Assembly (NCBI GenBank): GCA_030144725.1
Contig: JASKMD010000006.1
Location: 11,597,892 to 11,661,891 of the forward strand
DNA: 64,000 nucleotides
Source: Haematococcus lacustris
Taxonomy: Eukaryota > Chlorophyta > Chlorophyceae > Chlamydomonadales > Haematococcaceae
Direction of reading: 5' to 3'
A program made the translations under genes and the position numbers. Numbering within the stretch: position 1 is the stretch's first letter; every line of letters begins with the position of its first letter. This document shows positions 25,858 through 36,811 of this stretch, piece after piece. The notes under the pieces were generated by a model. The model worked only from the letters and a program-made list of their open reading frames with translations. It was not told where the DNA came from and ran no database searches.

Positions 25858-28338
25858 AAGGCCCACATCAGGGGCAGGAGCAGCGGGAGGACAGAGGTGG
25901 AGCCTTGGGCTGGATCAGGGGCGCTGGGCACAGGGGCAGGCTGGTTCTTGGCCCAGTGGCGCTGCAGCAGGTGAGGCCCCAGCCGCTGCCGTGCCCCCGG
26001 TTCTGGCTCCTCTGCCAAGCTGCCTCTCAGCCCACCTCCACAGCCCCTCTGCCCAGGGCCTCAGCAGCAGCCACTGCCTGGCCGCCTTGCATTGCTGCGA
26101 CCAGCTGCCCTGACAGCGCTGCCAGCTGGCAAGCAATGTGCCCCGCTGCCCGGGCTGGTGCTGCTGTGTGGCTGCCTAGGTGAGTGGGTGGGTGCATGGG
26201 GGGCGGAACCAGGTTGAGGCAGTAGGGGCAGGGAGGGGAGGCGGAGGGGCGAAAGACCTGCCACCCTGAGCCTGCCGTGTAGCTACCCTAGCGCATCACA
26301 CTCTGATCACACCGACCCCTCGTACCCTGCCCACCCTCACCTTTCTCACCCCTTTCCTCCCTTGATGACGCCCAGCCCCCTCCCCTGTCCTGTGCAGCGC
26401 CCACCCTGACCTGCCGCCCCTCCCGCCCACCTTGAGCTGCCCACGCCATGCTCCTGGCTGCAGGCCCCTGCTGCTGGAGGAGCCTGCCAGCCTGGCCCTG
26501 TTCTGCACTGGCCTGGCGCCTGACCTGGGCCCTGCCCCTGAGGTGATGCCGGCCTGCTGCACCGCCTTCACGGGGTGGCACTCAAGGTGGGCGCGCCTAA
26601 TCAGGCACCTCAGGGGCCACCAGCGCCAGGCTGGCAGTGCACACCAGAGTGTGTGGGTCACGCCTGTAGCCAGCACCCGGTAGGGCCTGAGACCTCAGGG
26701 CTTGCCCTTGGGGTCATTCTGCCCACCAGGGCGTGACCAACCTGCAGTGCTTGGCCGCCCTAAGGCCCGGGGCATGGAGGAGCGCGGGCCGAGGGCGTAA
26801 GCCTAGGGAGAGGGGTAGGGGGCCAGGGCGCAGGGACCTCCCAGACACAAGGCCAGGCCAGCATAGGGCACCCTAGAACCAGAGCCACGCCACTGCCAGG
26901 GTCGGACCAGGGAGTCAGTAAAGGGGCACACGGGGGCACAGCGCTGTGTCTGCCGCCATCCAGCCGCATCCAGGGCAGGTGCTGCGCAATGCCAGGCCTG
27001 GTGGTTGTTTTGTCCGGGCGAGCTGGGCAGCAGTAGCCTGTGCTGTGGGCTGAGACAGGCAGCAGGGGTGCAACATGCACAGCCAAGCTCGTAAGATGTC
27101 AGGGTCGTGTGAGACAATGCCATGCCAAGCTTTTTACCTGCTTACATCACACGACATGCTTACATCACACCCCATGATATAGCATGGAATGTCATTCCAA
27201 ACAAATAACCCTTGCTACAGCCATTTAGCGCCCATATAGTATACCTGTCTGCCTGCTAGCCTGTGATGCTTGCAGGCCAAGCGCAGCTCCAGGCCAGGAT
27301 CTGCAGGCTTGCTGCCATGCCACAGGTCCTGCCCTGGACCCCCCTGCCGCCCCTGCTGCCGCTACCACCACCACCCTGCCCGGCCTGCCAGCAGTGATGG
27401 AGAACACGTGCACTGTCTCCTTCCTTGGGCTAGCCAGTGGCATGGGCCTCTTGCCTGATCAGGCAACGTCTGAGGAGGCGGAAGAGCAAGCCTGCTTGCA
27501 GGCCCAGGCCAGTCAGCGGTGGCCCGGGCTGCTGGCCCTGCTGGAGGTCACACATTGCCTCACACTGGACCCTGTGGCTGCAGTGAGGCAGGAAGCTGGC
27601 TGGCAGTTGGGCTGCATGCTGCACAGCGCCAGCTGCATGGCGCACCCCCACCAACACCTCAGCCCCTGCCCAGCCCCATCCAGGGCAAGGTGCCCCGCTG
27701 ACGGCTGTGGCGGTCAATGCCTGCTCCTGGATGTGCAGCAGGCCAGTTGGGCACACGCTGCCAGGCAGGAGCTCACTGAAGATCAGCCAGAGCTGCTGGC
27801 GGCTGCCCATGGCATAGCAGGCCAAGGCCCAGGTGGCAAAGACCCTAATGGCCTATGTGAGCAGCTGCTGGTTATGGCCTTGGGCCCACTGCCGCCTCTG
27901 CCTCCTCCTGAGCGCAGCCCTGGCAGCCAGACACCCAGTCGGGATGAGGCAGTGCTGCCAGCTCAGTCTGCTGGGCTCAAACACACAGCCTTGAACTCAC
28001 ATGCGCTGACCACCCTGCTGGCCATGTGCCAGGGCTACGCAACCTCAGCCTGCTTGGTGCTGTCCGGGAGGTGCGAGGGGTACCGGGTTCAAGTCCTGGG
28101 GACAGCGCCGGGACAGGCAGCTGCTGCACACCCTTCACGAAGGTCTTGCCATCAGGCTGGTGCAAGGGGGCTGCAACAGTGGCAGGCCGTCAGCCCGCAA
28201 TGTGAGGGGGCTGCCCAGGTGGCTGCAGCGGGCTGTGAGCTGCAGCAACACCTGGCGCAGGGTGACATGGCATTGGCCCAGGCCAGCGCAGCCAGGGCAG
28301 CCAGGGCGCTGGCCAGGGCGGTGACCCCAGCACTGTGA
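25009..28338 (+). pseudogene. Decayed HEAT-repeat gene, copy B
   Basis: This copy lacks the first two exons (start codon and acidic N-terminus), the exon equivalent to 17383-17915, and the exon equivalent to 19375-19640. In the remaining parts the proline-rich exon is frameshifted (CCACCGCC tract near 25540), and one G is missing from the GGGGG run at the end of the exon equivalent to 18676-18799 (here near 26572). The last part, 27394-28338, is still an open 314-codon frame almost identical to the parent's C-terminus. The rest makes a full protein impossible. It may be transcribed from a neighbouring promoter, but there is no sign of that. Confidence 0.75.
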
Positions 28339-30128
28339 CCCACAGGATGCACATGGCTGCATGATCAACTGTGCACTCCTGCCATGCGCCAGCCATCACT
28401 GCTAGCCTCCTTGTTGAGCACAAGTCAAGCACATTGGCTGGTTGCGGCACCTCTTGGTCTTTGCTGCAGGCTGCTTGTTGTCAGCAGTCGGGCATGAAGA
28501 GTGCCCGGGCTCGCCATTCTTAGCTGTAATGATGTAATATGCTTGGACTGGCCATTGCTTGCTGTAGGAAGCCAAGCGGCTGCGTTTCTTGTTGTAGGCC
28601 GTTCAAAGGGCCAACCAGCCTAGCAACAAAAGCCTTGTGAACAATCTATTTGTTGAGAGGCGACACAGAAGCAGACATGCCTCTAGTAATGCTTGACATT
28701 AGGGGTGACCAGCAGTGTGATAGAGACTGGTAGCCTCCTGCAGTGAGCGTTAAGGTTGTAAGATATGCCTTATGCTCGGACCGTGTAAGTTGCTGTCTTC
28801 TGCCACACCAGGGGTGGCAGGGGGCAACCGGCAGCAACCAGGAGCAACAGAGCAACATCTAGGTGCGGTTAGACCATTGCCAGGGGCAGCAAGGGTCAAA
28901 GGAAAGAGGAAGCAGCAGGCAGCGCTCCTGATCACTATCAGAGCACCACCTGTTGTTGTGAAGTTGAGGTGTCTACGGTGTGCTGTGTCAGACGTCAAGC
29001 GCCCACTGTGCCAGGCTCCGAATGCCGTCTACCTGTGTACGCACTTCACCACCTGTCGCAATGCCGGTCCGGCAACTGTGCATTGACCGTCGTGGGCACT
29101 GGTCGTGAGCCTGGTGCAGCCGCAGCCCCGGCCGAGCATTTGAAACTGCGAATATGCGGAAGGTAGCGGCAGTCCATAGCGGGTGCTTGGGCGACAAATC
29201 GCGGTCAACACGAAAAGCACGGCTGCCGTGGACCCGGGATGCCCATTCCTCAGCCGGGGACCATGTAGATGGGCGCGTCTGTCGTCGATCACCCTCCTTG
29301 TTCATATGCGGTTCCTAGTGACATTGCCGGGTCGTATGAGAACACCCGGCTACCTCAAGGTGCGCCTCAAATCTTAGCGACGGGCGCTTTGGGATCAGGA
29401 CAGTGCACTGGCTCGTGCGGGGGTGGACAAGTGCGTCTCGATGGTTGTACTCGGCAAGGGTAATCACGGCGTTACAGCTTCCTGCCCCTTACAACCATAC
29501 GAATCCTCCTTACACTCAGCAACACCCCCTCATCACGCGCACTGGAGCTACGCCCTGCAGCCAGGCCTTCAACCAGAGCACAACTCCCCGCACCGCTGAC
29601 TACTGCTACTGACTACTCTCCACCCCTGACTACTGACGCTACTGTCCACAATCACACTCTTGCACCAGCACAGGCACGTGCACTACTAAGACAAATGACC
29701 ATCCTATCTCTACTAGTGACTGCAGCCACATGCCAGGTCGTACACAGCTGGCAAGGCATTGTACAAGAACGACAGTGATGTGAGCAACATGTTGCTGTGT
29801 GGTGTTGTTTATTGCTCGTGCGGTGCGCTAACAAGCAGTGAGTTAAGCAAGTCCCCTCAGTCCTCAGTGTATGCCAGGCATGGTGGCCGCTATAGTGGGG
29901 CTTGGTGCATGTCTCAAGTGTGCGCATGCGCAGTGCCAGGCAACCCATGTGTGGTCCACAGTGTCATGCAATGGCAGGACCGTGTGTGCCAGGACTGCAT
30001 GTGTCCGCCATCCATGAGGTTGCTCCCAATCACACAGCCACTGTGTTGCATGGCACAGCCCGGTTGCATGGCGGTGTGCTTGCAATACCCTGTCCCTGCT
30101 GCTGTGGCGCTAGGGGTGGTATCCAGCC
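28339..30128. other. Convergent spacer of unit B
   Basis: Counterpart of 21116-22758 with indels, for example an added stretch around 28515-28545 and 29255-29335. No gene is supported. A TGTAA at about 28757 corresponds to the one at 21497. Confidence 0.4.
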
Positions 30129-32416
30129 TCACCTTGAGGCCACAACCAGTAGTGTGCGCTTCAGCTGCTGCACAGCACCCTGCAGCTTGCAGCCCTGGTG
30201 CCCCGGCCCACCTTTGCCGGCATGTGCCGCAGCCAATGGCAAGGGAGAGGGAGCCTGGTCGCGGCCCTTGAACTGCGTGCGCTCCTCATCACTGCCCCAC
30301 TCACTGCAGATGTCCATGCCGTCATCGCTGCACCCGCTAAGGCTGCCGCTGCAGGGGGAGGTGCGGCCAGTGCTGGGGCAAGGCGTTGAGCCGCACCCTT
30401 GACGGTGGGTTGGCGGCTGCTTCATGGCTGCCAGCTGCAGCAGCTGCGCCTCAGCCTGCTCAGCCTTGGCCCGCAGCACCTGCAGCTCAGCCTCCAGCAG
30501 CAGCCGCTGCTCCCGGCCACACTCCACCTGCAGCAGAGTGCGGGCCTCAGCTGCCGCGAGAGCCTGCTGTAGGCGCAGCACCTCGGCCTCAGCTGCCTGG
30601 CAAGCAGGCTCACGGACTGACGCTACGGCCCGCATGGCCACCAACTTGCGCGCAAGCTGATCGTAACGAAGTTGCATAAGGGCAGGGGTTGAGGGGGGTG
30701 GAGGCTGGATCGGGCCCTGGGTCTGCTTGCCCTGCTCCCACTTGCTGCTACCCTGGTTGCCGGCGCCCCGCCCCTTGCTGGCACTGCTGAGGTTGGTGCT
30801 GCTAGGGGAGGTAGAGCCACCGCTGCCACTGGGCACAGAGCCCAACCATCGGAAGAGCTTGGACTGCGATGCAGCCTCCACCGCCCGCAACCGCCCTTCA
30901 GCTTGATCAGCCCTGGCGCGTTGTTGCTGCAGCTCCACCTCCTGGTCAACAATGACCTGTTGATCGGCCAGCTTCTCTGCCTGCAGCTTGGCAGCCTCCT
31001 TCCTTGCCTGCTGCAGCGCCACGCCAAGCTGCTCAATCTGAGCGGCTGACTTAAGTGAGCTTGCCAAGGCTTCCTGGCTGCATGTTGCAAGCCTGGCCTG
31101 CAGAGCAATGACCTCCTCTTCTGCATTGCTGGCAACCTGTGGCCTCTGATGAAGCTCCATCCGGGCCAGCTTGTCGTTGAGCACTTCACAAGCGGCGCGG
31201 TGCTTTTGCTCCTGGTGATACAGCTCAGCCAAGGCCTTCTCACAGGACCGACTCGATATTTCAGCATACTGCCAGGCCCATGAAAGCCTGGACAGCTGTA
31301 GCCATACAAAACCGCCCCGGGCCAGGGAAGCAGGGCTGGGTGCAGGGGGAGCTGGATCCATGCATGGGGCGGCGGGAGTGGCTGTGGAGGGCTTGGGGAG
31401 CATGGCGGCATCATGGTATTTCCATGCGCCCTGTGGAAAGTGTCCCGTGGCGTGGCAAGGCTCTGCCCGTGTGTCAGCCAGGACCAACATGTGGACGTGG
31501 TAGCCGCGAGGGGTATTGCACCTGCAGGCAGCAGCAAGGCGCAGGCAGGCAGGTGAGGCATCAGCCGAGGTGCACCTGCTGCCAGCTTGCCACCGGTGAA
31601 GACTGCTAGGCCAGAACTGATCTGATCACCAGGGCCACAGCTGCCACGAATGAGGTAATGCTAATGAGAAGGCACTTGGCTGCCCACATGGCACGTCAGC
31701 TCAATAAGGTACCAGCAGCATCAAGGCATTGCGCTACAACGATGGTTGCAATACTGGCTGCGGTATGCAGGTGGTGGGTAGAGAGGTGCTGCAAGCAATG
31801 CCCATGTGTGGCAGGCACTGGCAGGTGCGTAACAAGGAGAGTTTGTAAGTGGCAGGGTCAGAACAACATTGACAGTGTCCGTTGTTGGCGGTGGGACTAA
31901 TCACAACCCCTGTGAAACATGTGCAGAACCTGGTCCTGCTCCTCGTTGGCAGCGTGGAGGAGGAGGGGGAGGAGGAGGAGGAGGAGGAGGAGGAGGAGGA
32001 GGAGGGACTGGGAGGTGGTGGTGGGTGCAGGACGGTGTTGCGCGGAGGCAGGCATGGAGCCGGCAGCGGGTTTGACGCGCACCCACCTGGCTTGTGTGCT
32101 GCCAGTTGTGCCCTTCACATCGCTGGAGTTGGAGGCTGCTAGCTTCACGCTTAATTTCTCTGCAGCTGCATTTTGCAAGTCCGAGTCGAAGTCTGCAGGG
32201 CGAACAACAATAGCGAAGTCAGCGAGTTTCCAGGAACTGGCACACAAGAGACCGACTGCTTGGTGGAGCCCGCCATCTAAGTGCACAGGAGGCTCAACTG
32301 CGGCACTCACCGACTACATGGCCTGCTTGGTCCGGCCTGAGATAGAGGGTCGCCTCTGCACTCGCGATGTCCAGTGATGTGTCCAGGGCTGGGTGTTGAC
32401 TGCTTTGCTCGGCCAT
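30129..32416 (-). CDS. Coiled-coil protein, copy B (unidentified)
   Basis: Paralogue of the gene at 22759-24705. Exon 1 is 32416-32311 (same start MAEQSSQHPALDTSLD) and exon 2 is 32276-32087, which is exactly 9 nt shorter than in copy A (the VYKR segment reduced in frame). The last exon, open over 30129-31490, has the same coiled-coil blocks plus an extra helical region (ALAELYHQEQKHRAACEVLN) missing from A. All substitutions in the last exon preserve the frame. A GGA run at 31956-32005 sits just after exon 2 and is expanded relative to A. The intact frame suggests that both copies make protein. Function unknown. Confidence 0.6.
31956..32005. repeat. GGA trinucleotide run
   Basis: About 15 GGA units, expanded by about 30 nt relative to the equivalent position in unit A (24275-24285). 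Confidence 0.85.
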
Positions 32417-32716
32417 TGTGCGAGTTAGTGGCTGTGAGAGACGATGGTAGACTAGGCTGAAGATGCCGAGTGGTCTGCACTCAAAAGCAAGCCTGGAGGA
32501 TAATAAGTACAGGGCCGTACGGTGATGAGTGTGAGATGCGCGGGTAACCGCTAGTTTGAAAAGTTTGATGCTGGAGGGCCCAGCAGCAGTCGTAGCTCGC
32601 TGCTTGACCATCGCCAGGGTCACATCGGGGTGTGCATGTTCCTCGGCCTGCATGTGCACATACCCTTCACCTGAACGCCGCACCCAACACCTGACTAGTT
32701 GCTGTACACGTGGCAT

Positions 32717-33975
32717 CAGCGCCGCTGGCCACCACGCCGCTGCTCCAGATGCCGTTACCCTTCAGCTGCTCAGCGCAGGCAGAGGACAGCTCCAGCCTGC
32801 CCATGGGCGAGACGCCGGTGACAGCCTGCTGGCCAGGGTGCTGCAGCGCCCCACCTCCTCCCTGCTGCTGCTGCAACAGGCTAGAACAGCTACGTAAGCC
32901 CCTGGTGAAGGGGCAGGGGTTGCAGGAGCAGGGTGCAGGGCAGGGGTCGGGGCTGGTGGCCAGTGACAGGGACAAAAGCCCCAGGCGCAGAGGTGCTGTG
33001 CGCTGCCATGCCATCACAGCAGCGATGACGGTAAGGGGGAGTGAAGGATGGAGGGCGAGGTGCAGGGGATGGGGAGAGGCAGCGGGAGGGAGGGGCAGGC
33101 AAGGGGCTCTCGGGGAAATGGCCAAATCAGCTGCCTAGCAGGGTGAGGGCAGGAAGCTGCTGCACTGCCTCACCTAGTGTGACCTGGTGTGACCTGCAGC
33201 CCACATGGCGGCAGCATTGGGGAGGCGACCCTGCCCTCCACCGCCTGCTGCCCTAGCTCCACCCCACCACCCCTGGCTGTGCAGCACTCAGCCCCTGCAG
33301 CCCCCCGGGCAGTGGCAGACCTTGGTGTGACCTCTACCACGGCTCCTGGGGTAGTCCAGGATGCTCAGGCCCGCACCTCCCCTGACACAGCACCCAGCCT
33401 GACGCCACCGCCGCACCCCACGCTGGTGCCACAGCTGCCCTGGCCTCAACACTGGGAGGGCAACAGCACCCTGACCCAGATCTGAGCCCCGACACTGCTG
33501 CTGCTGCTGCTGCTGCTGCTTAAGGCCCACATCAGGGGCAGGAGCAGCGGGAGGACAGAGGTGGAGCCTTGGGCTGGATCAGGGGCGCAGGACTTAGGGG
33601 CAGCAGGTTGTTTCTCAGCTGAGGCCCCAGCCGCTGCCAAGGACCCGCTGCTGGCTCCTCTGCCAAGCTGCCTCTCAGCCCACCTTCACAGCCACCCTGC
33701 CCAGGGCCTCAGCAGCAGCCACTGCCTGGCCGCCCTGCATTGCTGCGACCAGCTGCCCTGCCAGCGCTGCCAGCTGGCAAGCAATGTGCCCCGCTGCCCG
33801 GGCTGGTGCTGCTGTGTGGCTGCCTAGGTAAGTGGGTGGGTGCATAGCGGGCGGGACCAGGTGGAGGCAGTAGGGGCAGGGAGGGAAGGGGAGGGGAGGC
33901 GGAGGGGCGAAAGACCTGCCGCCCTGAGGCTGCCGTGTAGCTACCCTGGCGCACCACACTCTCATCACCCCGACC
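32717..33975 (+). pseudogene. Truncated HEAT-repeat gene, copy C (tandem unit C)
   Basis: Third copy of the duplication unit. It covers only the part equivalent to exons 3-4 of the HEAT gene (compare 15605-17000 and 25009-26310). The N-terminal exons are absent, the proline-rich exon is frameshifted relative to the parent, and a TGA at 33483-33485 closes the conserved frame after TLTQI. Homology to unit B stops near 33975, followed by unrelated sequence. Confidence 0.8.
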
Positions 33976-34702
33976 CAGCTCAGGCCACGCTCCCATGGCA
34001 GTTATGGCATTTTTCTGCTGGCGCTGCTGCAACGCCCGTGTGAGCATCAGGTCAGAGACTGGGCACCGCCCTGGGTCTGGTTGCCCAGGCTGCATGTGGC
34101 ATGCACCAATGCTGGGGCATGGCCATGCTAGGCGCCCCTTGAATCCATCCGTGCTCAGGGGTTCATGGCAGCTGACCAGCGCAGCGTCAAGGCCAGTGCA
34201 GCAATGTAGGGTGGGGTGGCCCATAACAGGGGTCGGCCAGTAGCTGTGGGCACGGTGGAATGTGGAGAAAATGTCCATGCGGGGTCGTGCATGCAGGGGT
34301 AGGGTTGGGCAGGGCGGGGGCGGAGTGGGGCAGCCTACCTTCACCCTTGCTTACCCAGGTACCTCCTGCCACTCTCCATCACCTCCCAGTCCACCACCTC
34401 TCCAGCCTCTTCCTCCTCCTTCTCTGCCCCGCACCTTCTCCCTCATCACCCCTCACCCTGGGTTTGCCCTCTGTTGCACATCAGTGCCTATCGCTGCATC
34501 TACCCTGGCACATGCCACTGGCTGCATTGCCACGGCTGTACTCAGCGCAGGCTACCAAACCCCAGCACCGGGTACACAGGAAGCAGCGCAGGGGTCCCCT
34601 AGCTTTCTGTGAGTCAGTGTCTGACAGGGAAGGTGAGACGAGGTGGTTGTGGTGGTGGTGGTGGTGATGATGGCTCACACCGCTGCAGCCGTCACCCATC
34701 AG
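33976..34702. other. Gene-free spacer
   Basis: Pyrimidine-rich around 34360-34450 with a GGTGGT run near 34645-34665. Open + frames at 34260-34667 and 34262-34612 overlap in different frames and show no recognisable motif. Confidence 0.4.
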
Positions 34703-34790
34703 GCTGCTTAGCTGACTCGCCCCTCTAGGGCTTCGGGACTTTCTGCAACGCCTTGTGAAGCTGGGTGCACGAACAAAGGTGCACACGGGC
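34703..34790 (-). mobile_element. LINE 3'-end fragment
   Basis: The reverse complement matches the last about 85 bp of the reverse transcriptase gene (6940-7020): the CACCTTTGTTTGTGCACC block, GAAAGTCCCGAA and the following CCC-rich stop region. A severely 5'-truncated, diverged copy. Confidence 0.7.
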
Positions 34791-35360
34791 ACTGCCCTCC
34801 CTCCCAGGGTTGCGGATCTTCAGCCTTTCAGATTTTCACTTTTTCACTTCACGACGACTATTGTCAGTTTTTCAAGAAGATGTGAAAGACTTTCACGCCA
34901 GTTGCCGCTGGGTTCTCAGCCTCCCCTTCTGCACGTGACCTGTTTTAGGCCTGCACACCCCCTCTAACAAGCTGATATCGTTTTGGAGGCTCAGAGCGGC
35001 GCCTAGACCCTGCTATACCCCCCTTAGCCTGAACCAGGATAGCTCTGCTGCCATGATGTGTGTATGCTACTTTAGGGCACGCGTGGCCTCCTTGTTTGAG
35101 TTAACGACTTGTATTGGCATGTTATGGCAGGCTGCTAGGCTAGGTGGCTTTGCTGCCATGATGTTACGGCAGGTGAGTATGTTACGGCAGGTGGGACCTG
35201 GGCTGCAAGAGTGTGCGCATGCTGTTCATCTGTGCAACTTGAGTGTTGTGGCAGGATGCTAGGCATGAGTGCTTTGCATCCATGGGTGGTCAGGTATGTA
35301 CTTTGTCTATGCCAGCATCTCCGCTGAGGGGCAGGAATGCACCCATGCTGGTGTGCTGAT
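34791..35360. other. AT-richer spacer downstream of the Fanzor-like cluster
   Basis: Contains TTTTCACTTTTTCACTTC-type sequence at 34840-34860 and several GTTATGGCAGG / GTTACGGCAGG repeats at 35120-35190. No gene is supported. Confidence 0.4.
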
Positions 35361-35587
35361 GTGCCTATTCATCAGTCAAACAAAACTCATTCAACAAGGA
35401 ACAACATGTTGGACTGTGGATAATCTCACTCAGCCACTACAAACAAGTTGTAGCATCCTCGGTCGCACCCTTGATGACTGCCAACCCCACATCGATGGCA
35501 CATTCCCCCTAGACCACTGGGCACCTCAATTAAAACTAACAGTTCAAATGCTATGCACCGCTAATAGCCTGTGCAAATTACAAGGGC
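35361..35587 (-). ncRNA. Conserved 3' block of Fanzor-like element, candidate guide-RNA/right-end region
   Basis: The 227 bp directly downstream of the stop of Fanzor-like fragment I are repeated at 36432-36658 with about six mismatches over the whole 376-bp repeat, and more loosely at 36812-36893. The sequence is not open. In Fanzor and TnpB elements the guide RNA (omega-RNA/reRNA) derives from exactly this position, from the gene's 3' end to the element right end. The RNA assignment is an inference from position and conservation; no structure was computed. Confidence 0.35.
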
Positions 35588-35736
35588 CTATGCATTGTTG
35601 CGGGCCCGTCCATTAATACCCCGCCGGTACTCTGCAGCCCGGTGTAACCTCTGCCTGACCTTGACATTGACCCGCTTGTAACCCTGCTGGTACTCCTCAC
35701 CCACAGGGGGCAGAGCCTCCAGGTCCTTCCAGCTGC
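35361..35736 (-). repeat. 376-bp repeat, copy I (Fanzor-like 3' end)
   Basis: Direct repeat of 36432-36807, about 98% identical. It starts at GTGCCTATTCATCAG and ends at CCTTCCAGCTGC. It includes the last about 50 codons of the Fanzor-like frame and the downstream non-coding block. Confidence 0.95.
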
Positions 35737-36240
35737 ACAGCTCTATGGGACGCTGCATGCTCTCCCCAATGCTCTGCAAGTTCAGGCATCCGTTGGTGTC
35801 CTGGTCCAGCCACCTGGCCTCTGGGGGGGCCTGGGGTCGTGGGGCTGGGCCAGGTGCTGCAGGGAGGGGCTGGGCCTGGGCTGGGGGAGGTGGGGCCTGG
35901 GCAGGGGGAGGGGGGGGTCCCTGGGCTGGGGGAGGGGGGGGGTCCTGGGCAGGGGCAGGGGGTCCCTGAGCAGGGGGAGGTGGTGGTGGGGCCTGGGCAG
36001 GGGGAGGAGAGTTGGGCGGCACCACCTGATGGCACCCCGCACATACTTAGCATGCCGCTGGCTCCAGGCTGGGCGCACCAGCCGCTGGTTGACCTGGCCT
36101 GCTGGGGGTACCCAGTCTGCGGGTCTAGGCTGGTCAGGTGGCAGGTGCAACTCACAAGGCTGGCAGGCATGCACTGACGAGCTGACACGGCTGGTGCGGA
36201 ACTCATCCACGATGACCAGCTTGTCAGGCCTGTTGGGCCT
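35588..36240 (-). pseudogene. Fanzor-like C-terminal half, fragment I
   Basis: The minus-strand frame holds VDEFRTSRVSSSV, then a true C-x2-C (ACQPCEL), RPAWSQRHAKYVRGAIRWC, a long proline-rich linker and ARWLDQDTNGCLNLQSIGE, the third RuvC block with D-x-N. It ends in GINGRARNNA before the stop at 35588. It aligns block by block with 3865-4446. The linker needs a frame change between the DEFRTS part and the DTNGCLN part, and upstream of DEFRTS the frame meets stops, so no intact nuclease is encoded. The first RuvC block is absent. Confidence 0.7.
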
Positions 36241-36431
36241 GTAACATTATCCAAGCGGAGTGGCCGTGTTGGGATGTGCAACAGGTCGCCACATAACCGG
36301 AGTGCCGGCAAATGGAGTGGGGCGGGAGTGGGGTCCATTACACATATATTACATGGTGTTGTCCCCACAGTGGCCGAGCTGCACTTGACAGATGTACATA
36401 GCTGGATTAAAATCATGGTTTTGAGCTTGGA

Positions 36432-36807
36432 GTGCCTATTCATCAGTCAAACAAAACTCATTCAACAAGGAACAACATGTTGGACTGTGGGTGATCTCAC
36501 TCAGCTACTACAAACATGTTGTAGCATCCTCGGTCGCACCCTTGATGACTGCCAACCCCACATCGATGGCACATTCCCCCTAGACCACTGGGCACCTCAA
36601 TTAAAACTAACAGTTCAAATGCTATGCACCGCTAATAGCCTGTGCAAATTACAATGGCCTATGCATTGTTGCGGGCCCGTCCATTAATACCCCGCCGGTA
36701 CTCTGCAGCCCGGTGCAACCTCTGCCTGACCTTGACATTGACCCGCTTGTAACCCTGCTGGTACTCCTCACCCACAGGGGGCAGAGCCTCCAGGTCCTTC
36801 CAGCTGC
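36432..36807 (-). repeat. 376-bp repeat, copy II (Fanzor-like 3' end)
   Basis: See 35361-35736. This copy is sandwiched between fragment I and the 3' end of the longer locus. Confidence 0.95.
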
Positions 36808-36811
36808 TAAT

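Larger units (their letters stand above)
25009..32716. repeat. Tandem segmental duplication, unit B (7.7 kb)
   Basis: Second copy of the HEAT/coiled-coil block, directly abutting unit A. It is shorter because of internal deletions in the HEAT part. The segment 26935-27250 has no counterpart at the same place in A. Confidence 0.9.
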
